Positions 57,344-64,000 of a DNA stretch of 64,000 nt are shown here, in pieces (the stretch's first letter is position 1; every line of letters starts with the position of its first letter). Origin of the DNA: Rhodovarius crocodyli (GTDB taxonomy: Bacteria; Pseudomonadota; Alphaproteobacteria; Acetobacterales; Acetobacteraceae); the NCBI GenBank assembly GCA_945901085.1, contig CAMDJV010000007.1, positions 50,658 through 114,657 on the forward strand, in the 5' to 3' direction. A program made the position numbers and the translations under genes. A model generated the notes under the pieces. That model made no database searches, was not told the DNA's origin, and saw nothing but the letters and a program-made list of their open reading frames with translations.

Positions 57344-58342
57344 ATGCAACTCACGGGTATAGTTAAGGAGTTGCTAGACGCTCGGGTGCTGGTGACCGGT
57401 GGCGCCGGCTTCCTGGGGCAGCATGTGGTGGCCAGGCTGTGCCAAATCGGCGCGCGCGTCACCGTGATGGACACGGCGGAGCGCCCGGCCAGCCTGCCCG
57501 CCCACCTCGATCTGACCTATCACCAGAGCAGCATCCTCAATACGGAACTGGTCAGGACCCTGGTCGGCGAAGCTGATCTGGTGCTGCATCTGGCGGGCAT
57601 CGCCGAGCCATTGCGCTATGGCAGCAATCCCCTCGAAACCATGGATGTCAATCTGCTGGGCTCAATCCAGGTGGCGCAGGCCTGCACCGCGGCGCGCGTG
57701 CCCATGCTGTTTTCCTCGACCTCTGAAATCTATGGCATCAACCCCAATTCGCCTTGGGCTGAGGATGCCGACAGGGTGCTCGGGCCGGTGCGCAACACCC
57801 GATGGTGCTATTCCAGTTCCAAGGCGGCGGTCGAACATTATCTGGATGCCTGTCGGCGTGAGCAGGGCCTCAACTATACCGTGGTGCGTTTGTTCAATGT
57901 CTATGGCCCCAACCTGCATGGCCGCGTGGTCGACCGTTTCATCAGGGCGGCGCTGTCGGGCGCGCCCCTGTCCATCTACGGCGATGGCCAGCAGACCCGC
58001 AGTTTCTGTCATGTGGATGACGTGGTGGACGCCCTGATCGGCCTGATCACCCGGATTGGCGAGGGGCCCTGCGTCTTCAATATCGGCAATGACGCCGAGG
58101 TCACCATTCAAGATTTTGCCGATCTGATCATTCGGCTGACAGATAGCCGCTCGCCGGTGGTGATGACGCCCAGCAGCCCCTATCTGGGCTATCAGGATGT
58201 GCCCCGGCGCCGGCCTGATATCGGCCTGATCCGCAGGACCATCGGCTGGGCGCCGACCGTTTCGCTCGAGGCTGGCTTGCTGCGTATGATCGAATCGATG
58301 CGGCCACCCACCGTGCGCGCGTCGCAGGAAAGCCTGGCTTGA
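57344..58342 (+). CDS. NAD-dependent sugar epimerase/dehydratase
   Basis: A 332-residue short-chain dehydrogenase of the extended type. ARVLVTGGAGFLGQHVVARL near residue 13 is the NAD-binding G-x-x-G-x-x-G, YSSSKAAVEHYLDACRR the catalytic Y-x-x-x-K and RLFNVYGPNLHGRVVDRFI, QTRSFCHVDDVVDALIGL the sugar-nucleotide side. It resembles UDP-glucuronate decarboxylases and UDP-sugar 4-epimerases. First gene of the glycan locus; the stop overlaps the TTG start of the aminotransferase. Confidence 0.88.
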   Translation: MQLTGIVKELLDARVLVTGGAGFLGQHVVARLCQIGARVTVMDTAERPASLPAHLDLTYHQSSILNTELVRTLVGEADLVLHLAGIAEPLRYGSNPLETMDVNLLGSIQVAQACTAARVPMLFSSTSEIYGINPNSPWAEDADRVLGPVRNTRWCYSSSKAAVEHYLDACRREQGLNYTVVRLFNVYGPNLHGRVVDRFIRAALSGAPLSIYGDGQQTRSFCHVDDVVDALIGLITRIGEGPCVFNIGNDAEVTIQDFADLIIRLTDSRSPVVMTPSSPYLGYQDVPRRRPDIGLIRRTIGWAPTVSLEAGLLRMIESMRPPTVRASQESLA

Positions 58343-59544
58343 CCGCGCCTTGGAAGGTTCGCCTGGCCGGTCCGAGCTTCCCGGCACTCGACCTCGATGC
58401 CCTCTCACGCCTGCTCGAATCGGGCTGGTTGACCAATGGGCCACAGGTCCAGGCCTTCGAGACGGCCTTCGCCGCCTTGCAGGGGGTTGAGCACGCTGTC
58501 GCGCTCTCCTCCTGCACCGCGGCACTGCATCTGGCGCTGATCGCGCATGGGGTCGGGCCTGGTGACGAGGTGATCACCTCGCCGATGACCTTCGCCGCAA
58601 CCTGCAATGTCATCCTGCAGGTGGGCGCGCGGCCGGTTCTGGTTGATATCGACCCCACGACCATGAATTTCGACACAGGCCTGGTGGCGGAGGCGATCAC
58701 GCAGCGCACGAGGGCGGTGATCGCCGTGCATTTTGCTGGCCTGCCGGTTGATCTGGCGCCTTTGATGGCGCTCAAGGCCCAGTATGGATTTGCCCTGATC
58801 CATGATGCCGCCCATGCGACCGAGGCGCGCTATGACAACACCTCCATGGCGGCCATGGGCGATACCGCCTGCTTCAGCTTTTATGCGACCAAAAACCTGC
58901 CGATTGGCGAGGGTGGGATGCTCGCCACCAATGATAGGGCTGTGGCGGAAAAGGCCCGGGTGCTGCGCTCGCATGGCATGTCGAAGGACGCTTTTATCCG
59001 CCATGGCGATCAGCATGAGCGCTGGCAGCATTGGGACATGTTGCAGCCGGGTTTCAACTACAAGATGACCGAATTGGCGGCGATGCTGGGTTGCGGCCAG
59101 ATTGCGCATCTCGCCGATGGTCTTGGCCGAAGGGCTGAACTGGTTGCCCGCTATGAGCAGCGCTTGGGCGGCGTCGAAGGGCTTTTACTGTCAGCCTCCG
59201 ATGCGCGATCGGTCCATGCCCACCACCTGATGGTGGTTCGTATCATCCGCGACGATGTCGAGCGCGATGTGTTGCTACCGCAACTGCGTGCGCATGGCAT
59301 CGAAGCCTCCATCCATTACCGCGCTATCGCCGATCTGACCTGGTACCGCGAGACATTCGGCTGGTCCGAGAAGGACTTCCCGCATGCTATTGCGGCTGGG
59401 CGGCAATGCATCACCTTGCCTTTGCACAGCCAGATGACGCTGGCCGATGTGGATCTGGTGGCGGATAGCCTGATCGCGCTGCTGGCACGCCCTGGCCATG
59501 ACGCTGATGATCAATCGGGCGCTGCCGGTATCGGGCCGGGTTAG
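58339..59544 (+). CDS. DegT/DnrJ/EryC1/StrS sugar aminotransferase
   Basis: A 401-residue PLP enzyme that adds an amino group to a keto-sugar nucleotide. The PLP lysine is in FSFYATKNLPIGEGGM, preceded by LIHDAAHATEARYD (the D-x-A-H motif) and SSCTAALHLALIAHGVGPGD. Starts at TTG 58339, overlapping the previous stop by four bases. With the epimerase and acyltransferase it suggests synthesis of an N-acylated amino sugar such as perosamine, bacillosamine or a nonulosonic acid precursor. Confidence 0.9.
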   Translation: MTAPWKVRLAGPSFPALDLDALSRLLESGWLTNGPQVQAFETAFAALQGVEHAVALSSCTAALHLALIAHGVGPGDEVITSPMTFAATCNVILQVGARPVLVDIDPTTMNFDTGLVAEAITQRTRAVIAVHFAGLPVDLAPLMALKAQYGFALIHDAAHATEARYDNTSMAAMGDTACFSFYATKNLPIGEGGMLATNDRAVAEKARVLRSHGMSKDAFIRHGDQHERWQHWDMLQPGFNYKMTELAAMLGCGQIAHLADGLGRRAELVARYEQRLGGVEGLLLSASDARSVHAHHLMVVRIIRDDVERDVLLPQLRAHGIEASIHYRAIADLTWYRETFGWSEKDFPHAIAAGRQCITLPLHSQMTLADVDLVADSLIALLARPGHDADDQSGAAGIGPG

Positions 59545-59547
59545 AAG

Positions 59548-60243
59548 GTGAGCGGCTCGCAGGCCTCCGATCTCGTGATCTTCGGCGCCAGCAATATCCT
59601 GTCCGATATTTTTGACTGCGCCCATGCTTTGGGTCTTCGTATCACCAAGGTGGTGCTGATGATGGAGGAGACGGTGGGGCCTCGGGACAAATCCCTCGCC
59701 GATCGGATCGCCGATTTCGGCCGGCTTGGGCATTCCCCCATCATCCAATCCATCGACGCATTCGAGCCCCAAGCATCGGAGCGCTATATTTTGGGGCCTA
59801 CAACACCTTTGCGCGCGGCGATGGCCGATGAGCTTCATCGCCGGTTTGGGCTGGCCTTCACGGTGTTGGTCCACCCTTCCGCCTATGTCTCGCCACTCGC
59901 CGAGTTGGGGGGCGGGGTGTTTATCGGCGCCAATTCGGTCATCGCCCCTGGCGTCGCCCTGGGCGAGCATGTTTTCGTCAATCGCGGCGTCACCATCGGC
60001 CATGACACCCGTATCGGGCCATTTTCGCGCGTGCAGCCGGGCAGCAATCTGGGCGGATTGTCGCGCATAGGCCGCGGCGTCACCATCGGTATTGGGGCGA
60101 CCCTGGTGGAGCGTCTGCAGATCGGCGACCACGCCTTTATCGGCGCTGGCGCCGTCGTCCTGCGTGATGTGGAGGCCAATCTGCTGGTCTTCGGCGCGCC
60201 GGCCAAGGTCAGGAAGCGGCTGGCAAACCCCGCCGGGCATTGA
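59548..60243 (+). CDS. NeuD/PglD-like sugar O- or N-acyltransferase
   Basis: A 231-residue enzyme. The N-terminal half is the Rossmann-like domain (LVIFGASNILSDIFDCAHAL). The C-terminal half is a left-handed beta helix with hexapeptide repeats (GGGVFIGANSVIAPGVAL, IGHDTRIGPFSRVQPGSNLG, IGAGAVVLRDV) and the catalytic His in NRGVTIGHD. Starts at GTG 59548, three bases after the aminotransferase. Probably acetylates the amino group set by it. The 3' end overlaps the convergent glycosyltransferase gene by 35 bases. Confidence 0.87.
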   Translation: MSGSQASDLVIFGASNILSDIFDCAHALGLRITKVVLMMEETVGPRDKSLADRIADFGRLGHSPIIQSIDAFEPQASERYILGPTTPLRAAMADELHRRFGLAFTVLVHPSAYVSPLAELGGGVFIGANSVIAPGVALGEHVFVNRGVTIGHDTRIGPFSRVQPGSNLGGLSRIGRGVTIGIGATLVERLQIGDHAFIGAGAVVLRDVEANLLVFGAPAKVRKRLANPAGH

Positions 60244-61783
60244 ACAGGGCTATCGCCGAATGGCAGGCCCGCAGCAGCGATGGGCCGGAGCGGGAGATGT
60301 CGAGGCGTTCAGTAAAGCGGCCCCGCAGAGACGCGCCATCGCGCCGGCGTTGCTGAGGATCATCCAGATAGGCTTCCAGCCGCGCCCAGTATTCTGCCAT
60401 GCCCGCCACCGCGAGGGGCCCGACCTTGTCGCCGCCATCGCCATCGGCGAGGCAGAGAACGGGCAGGCCCGCGGCCATCGCTTCGGCCACGCTGAAGCCG
60501 CCACCCGTGCGGGGGGGATTGATGTAGATGTCGCTGAGCGCCAGCAGGTCGCCAATATCTTCCCTCGGCCCCAGAACGCGCAGTTGATGCGATGGCACCG
60601 CCGCAAAGCCGGGTGGATTTTCGTCGGCAACGCCGACCGCCATGAGCGTCATCTCGGGGCGGCGGAGCATCAGCCCCGCCAATTGCCGGCTCCACGCCGC
60701 ACTCATTTCGTCCTTGAGGCGGAAGCCCACCACGATCATGAGAATGGCCTCTTCGGCGATGCCCAGCTGCGCCCGGCTCACGCCTGATATCAGGGGTTTG
60801 GCGGCAATGCGGAAGGGGTGGAAATGCATCAGGCCGGGTGGCAGGGCGTCACCCCAGGCCTGCAGCTGGCGGCCGGCCAATGTCTCGTCGGCGCTCAGAA
60901 TCACATCGGCGGGCACGATCGGCGGCGAGGAATGCAGGCTCATCGCCACCACCGGGCGATGGGCGAAAAGCGGCGCCATCCAGGGCGCGAAGAAACCGAC
61001 GAAGAAGATCACGTCCGGGTCATAGGCCGCGATGTCGCTCGCCAGGCCGCGCCAACGCAATGGCAGCGAATAGCTGGCCTGGCTCAGCATGGCATCGACC
61101 CCCTCCGGCAGGCGTTTCGCCAAAGCCGGAATATCGGGTGGATTGATGACCACCGATTGGCCGTTGCCCATATAGGCCGCCATGCGCAGCATTTGCGGGT
61201 CCTGCGGGGCGAAGAGTTTTGCTTCGACGCCCGTCGCGCGCAGTTGATGGGCCAGGGAGAGGGTCAAGGCGGTGGGGGTGTGCCGCGCATCGCCGATCAT
61301 CGGCGTCACCAGGGCGATACGCCTTGGCGCCTCGACCACGCGGTGGGTGAAGGCGGCGGCGAAGGCTGCTTCGACCGTGCTGGCCGCCAGGGCCATCAAG
61401 GCTGGGATGCGCGCTGCGGCCAATCGGCGAAGGAAATCCGAACGGCTTTGGGTTTCGACCAGGCCGCGGCCCCATTCATGCGTGGCGAAGGCCATCAGCC
61501 GCTCGGCATCCACCGGCCGTATCTCCAGCGCGATGCGTGCGGCGGCCTCTATATGGGTGAGGTCGGCTGCGATGGCGGAGAGGAAATTGGCGTGGAAGAA
61601 GCCGGCGATGCCCGAAAAACCGATGGCGGCCGCCAGTGGCTGCCATGGATCTTGGGGCATCTCGGCGGGTTCGAGCATGAGATACCGCGCCCGCAGCATC
61701 TCCCATTCCGCGCTGGAGGTGGGATTGCATATCGTCCGTTCCAGCGCGTCGTGGAAGAGCAGGGCATTGGGGCTTGGCTGCAT
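60209..61783 (-). CDS. Glycosyltransferase family 1/4-like protein
   Basis: A 524-residue protein. The C-terminal 200 residues carry a GT-B fold C-domain with LSDIYINPPRTGGGFSVAEA and MAAGLPVLCLADGDGGD, the usual E-x-x-A-x-G-x-P nucleotide-sugar binding site. The N-terminal 150 residues are helical without recognised motif, and HTPTALTLSLAHQLRATGVE resembles the N-domain acceptor side. It probably adds the modified sugar to a surface glycan or flagellin. It lies downstream of the TAXI gene on the same strand, after an AT-rich gap. Confidence 0.8.
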   Translation of the reverse strand: MQPSPNALLFHDALERTICNPTSSAEWEMLRARYLMLEPAEMPQDPWQPLAAAIGFSGIAGFFHANFLSAIAADLTHIEAAARIALEIRPVDAERLMAFATHEWGRGLVETQSRSDFLRRLAAARIPALMALAASTVEAAFAAAFTHRVVEAPRRIALVTPMIGDARHTPTALTLSLAHQLRATGVEAKLFAPQDPQMLRMAAYMGNGQSVVINPPDIPALAKRLPEGVDAMLSQASYSLPLRWRGLASDIAAYDPDVIFFVGFFAPWMAPLFAHRPVVAMSLHSSPPIVPADVILSADETLAGRQLQAWGDALPPGLMHFHPFRIAAKPLISGVSRAQLGIAEEAILMIVVGFRLKDEMSAAWSRQLAGLMLRRPEMTLMAVGVADENPPGFAAVPSHQLRVLGPREDIGDLLALSDIYINPPRTGGGFSVAEAMAAGLPVLCLADGDGGDKVGPLAVAGMAEYWARLEAYLDDPQQRRRDGASLRGRFTERLDISRSGPSLLRACHSAIALFNARRGLPAAS

Positions 61784-61871
61784 TGGTTGGTTCTAAATAT
61801 TATTTTTAGTCAAGAATTTAATAGGTTAGTTCATTGCGCTGTCGCGGGCAATTTGGCTGCGGCCTGCCGGT

Positions 61872-62874
61872 TCAGCCGCCATCGACCACCCGCCGCGGCG
61901 CAGGGCGCGCGTTGTGATCAAAGCGGACCCAGCCGGGCACCTGCGCCGCCAGATTCACCTCGCGCCATTTCGGATGGTGGGGCGGGCGCAGGAACTCCTC
62001 GAAGCGTGATTGCAGCGCCTCGACGAAGCGGGCGACCTTGCGATGCCGCTCACTGCCCGGCGTCCAGGCATAGACCGCCATCACCGCGCCCACCGCGATG
62101 GTCTGGACCCCTTCGGCCGGTATCAGGGCGGGGTAATCGGCCGTGGTCAGCATGGCCGGCAGATAGGTCTCCATCAGCGCCGATGTCGGCGTGATGGGCA
62201 GGAAGTGCAGGCCGCTATCAGCGCCAAGAGAGGCAAAGAGCCGCGCCGGCTTGCCGGCGACGAAGACCATCGCCGCGATCTCGCCATTGCGCAGCCGGGT
62301 CAGCGCCACGTCCTGCACATCATGCGCCGTGCGAAGCTCCAGCCCGAGCGCTTCGAACATCAATGACGCCGTCATCGCTGTGCCGCTGCCCACAAGATCG
62401 ACATTGACCAACTGCCCGGCCAGATCCTGCATGGTGTTAATGCCCGGGCGGGCCAGGAGATGGATCTCCTCATCATAGAGTTTGGCGATGTACTGGATCA
62501 GGTTATCGGCACCCGGCACGAGCCGGTTGCGTCGGGCGAAGGCCAGCGCATCGGATTGTACGATGCCCACATCCACGCCGCGCAGCAGCACGATATCTTG
62601 GATGTTCTGCAGCGATCCGCGGCCGATCATGGCGACCACCCGCAGCGCATTGCCATTGTCCAGCACCGCGGCGAGGTCTGCCGCGATGCGGATATAGGTG
62701 CCGTCCACACCACCGGCGATGACGCCGACGGTCCCGGCATTGGCCTCGTTGATGCGCTGAGTGAATTGCAGTGATACGGGCGCTTGGGCGAAAGCGGGGG
62801 GGGGCCTGTGTGGCGAGGAGTGCAGCGCCGCTGAGAAGGCTTCGGCGGGCAAGGGCGGGGAATGGCGGGGTCAT
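61872..62874 (-). CDS. TAXI-family solute-binding protein with frameshift in the signal peptide
   Basis: The mature part (QFTQRINEANAGTVGVIAGG, VDGTYIRIAADLAAVLDNGN, RGVDVGIVQSDALAFARR) is a TAXI-type TRAP receptor of about 300 residues. The frame that starts at ATG 62872-62874 gives a signal peptide (ARRSLLSGAALLATQAPP) that goes out of frame at a run of nine C's (62796-62804). If the run had eight, the product would read LLATQAPPAFAQAPVSLQ, a normal cleavage site. The start overlaps the previous stop by one base (TAATG), supporting it. No TRAP membrane subunit gene is near. Confidence 0.75.
62796..62804 (-). repeat. Nine-base homopolymer at the frameshift
   Basis: Nine consecutive G on the plus strand (C on the coding strand) inside the signal-peptide region. 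Removal of one base restores a single continuous reading frame of 333 residues. Slipped-strand variation, RNA polymerase slippage or a base-call error are all possible. Confidence 0.85.
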
Positions 62875-64000
62875 TATTCGGCCTCCAGCCTGGCGATGGG
62901 GGGAGCGGCTTCGGCAACGCCAAGGGCCAGGGCATGGCGATACCAGGTGAGGGCCGCGCTACGATCCGGTGGGAGGCCGATCACCCCGCGCGCCGCCAGC
63001 TTTTGCGGATCAAAGCTTTCAGCCATGGCCAGTGCGGCCGCACCACTACCGGCCGCAGCCGCGCGCTCGAGGAAGCGTCGCGCGCCGGAAATATCGCCCA
63101 GCGCCGCCAATGCCTCGCCGCGACGGCGCGCCGTCTCAGTCTCGGCCGGGCTCATCCTGGCCAGTGGCTGGGCGGCCGCCGGCAGGCTCGGCCGGGGTGG
63201 GGCGGATGCCACTGCCGGCAGTGGCGGCAGCGGCGGCACAACCAGCCGCTCCGGTGCCGATGGAGGTGCCATGACGGCCGGCAACGCTATCGGTGGCGGC
63301 GGGGCCATGGGCGGATTTGGCGCGTCAATGGGTGTGGGATCGGGAGCGGGCAGCAGCATTTCAATGCCCTCCATCGCGGTGGGCGGGGCGAGGGATGCGA
63401 GCGCCTCTGGCAGCGATGCTGCAATGGCTTCGGTCGGCGCGGGCAAGGGGGGCGGCGGCTGAAATGGTTCCCCCGCCTCTTGCGGCAGGCTTGATGGCAC
63501 CGGCGGGGATGGGGGCATGATGACCTCCGCCGCCGTATCGCTCAGCAGGGGCGGGTATTCTGCCAGGGGCACGGGTTGTGTCGGCATCAAAATGGCCGCC
63601 ACCGCCGCAGGTGGCGGTGACATCGTGGGCGCGATTGGCGCTTCGACCACGCGCGGCGACACAAAAAAATGATTGTCAAGGCAAGGGTGGTAGCGGTGGG
63701 TCCGATCCAGCCATTCCGATTGGGCCTTGCCTGCCCTGGCTGGGGCGATCTGGTATCAGCGACCAGCGTCACGGGTGGCTGGGTCGCGCCCACTGCCTTG
63801 GTTTCCGCGGGCGGGGAGGGCGTGAGCAAAGCCTCAAGCGCTTCCTCCCATCCACCATCGCTGTCGATCGATATCGGGTCCAGCCAGATGAAGGCCTCAG
63901 CGAGCAGCATGTCCAACATCGCCATATCGCCCGCGCGCATGCGCCGATGGATGAGCGGGAGATGGCCAGGAAAGCGGCTGCTGAAGCCGGTATCGGCCAA
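62874..64000 (-). CDS. Proline-rich single-pass membrane protein with Sel1-like repeat, frameshifted, incomplete at the right edge
   Basis: Two reading frames on the minus strand join into one protein if one base is added at a run of seven T's (63663-63669). The right part (63587-64000; it may extend beyond the window) is cytosolic, acidic and ends in the hydrophobic TATTLALTIIFF. The left part (62874-63662) continues with VSPRVVEAPIAPTMSPPP, a long Pro/Ala-rich stretch, and a C-terminal TPR/Sel1-like pair (ARRFLERAAAAGSGAAALAM, and RSAALTWYRHALALGVAEAA). The run lies in the T TTT TTG context of a -1 slippery site. Coupled to the TAXI gene. Function unknown. Confidence 0.6.
63662..63668 (-). 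other. Slippery heptamer T TTT TTG at the frameshift
   Basis: On the minus strand the upstream frame reads ATC ATT TTT TTG. The heptamer T TTT TTG lies in the correct phase for a -1 shift; after it the next codons are GTG TCG CCG, which opens the downstream frame that runs on for 260 codons. A GTG start inside the downstream frame at the same place is also possible. Confidence 0.55.

Noticed and set aside
61784..61871. AT-rich gap as an insertion-sequence remnant
   Set aside because: Only 88 bases without terminal inverted repeats or target duplication; more likely the promoter region of the glycosyltransferase gene.

Overview
The window is a GC-rich, very densely packed stretch of a Gram-negative alphaproteobacterial chromosome. 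Several features support this: an AcpXL-type acyl carrier protein cluster for very-long-chain lipid A acyl groups, a fused SecDF, a zinc-free L31, MlaA/MlaC outer-membrane maintenance proteins, many orphan tripartite-tricarboxylate (Bug) and branched-chain amino-acid type transporters, and ATGA/GTGA/TTGA overlapping gene starts. The overall flavour suggests Acetobacteraceae (Roseomonas-like); this is inference, because no rRNA or marker comparison could be run.

Layout. 1-2609: an Ldh2-type dehydrogenase with a coupled unknown gene, and a TPR/glycosyltransferase-like protein. 2629-9081: a complete carbohydrate-type ABC importer (binding protein, two permeases, ATPase) divergent from an FAD amine/amino-acid oxidase and a PLP threonine-dehydratase-like enzyme. 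9026-13385: membrane protein, ferredoxin-NADP reductase type flavoprotein, MFS transporter and a Ca2+/H+ antiporter. 13687-19029: DUF167, ThiE, L31, an Hsp20 gene with a candidate RNA thermometer in its leader, the ABC-F factor EttA, a GNAT acetyltransferase and a VIT/CCC1 transporter. 19300-26496: EAL-domain protein, Bug protein, SecDF, a Gfo/Idh/MocA oxidoreductase and a serine hydrolase. 26538-34212: a yejABEF-type peptide ABC operon carrying an embedded DUF3891 gene, followed by a membrane protein and GhrA-like reductase. 34310-36793: mlaC-mlaA and, divergently, metF. 36945-39953: acpXL-fabZ-ketosynthase pair. 39961-51697: a GntR/FCD regulator divergent from a run of overlapping genes (isochorismatase-type hydrolase, two paralogous PuuE-like deacetylases, a full LivHMKGF transporter, amidohydrolase, acyl-CoA dehydrogenase, Bug protein, nitronate monooxygenase), which looks like an uptake-and-degradation system for an unidentified amide- or N-containing compound. 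51884-56077: pheT-pheS-rplT-rpmI. 56335-57151: a glutathione S-transferase and tRNA-Ser(GCU). 57344-64000: a surface-glycan locus (epimerase, DegT aminotransferase, NeuD-like acyltransferase, glycosyltransferase) with a TAXI binding protein and a proline-rich membrane protein, both of which carry an apparent frameshift exactly at a homopolymer.

The most unusual non-coding signal is a family of palindromic elements. Every tail-to-tail gene gap longer than about 90 bases (13386-13686, 19030-19299, 34213-34309, 51698-51883) holds one. The copy at 13420-13566 is two copies in inverted orientation, making one large imperfect palindrome. A second short hairpin repeat follows the 3' ends of two minus-strand genes (13632-13664 and 19262-19301). 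The best candidates for undescribed biology are this repeat family, the amide-catabolism island with its twin ATTG..ACAAT operator-like sites, the Hsp20 leader hairpin, and the two homopolymer frameshift sites near the right edge.
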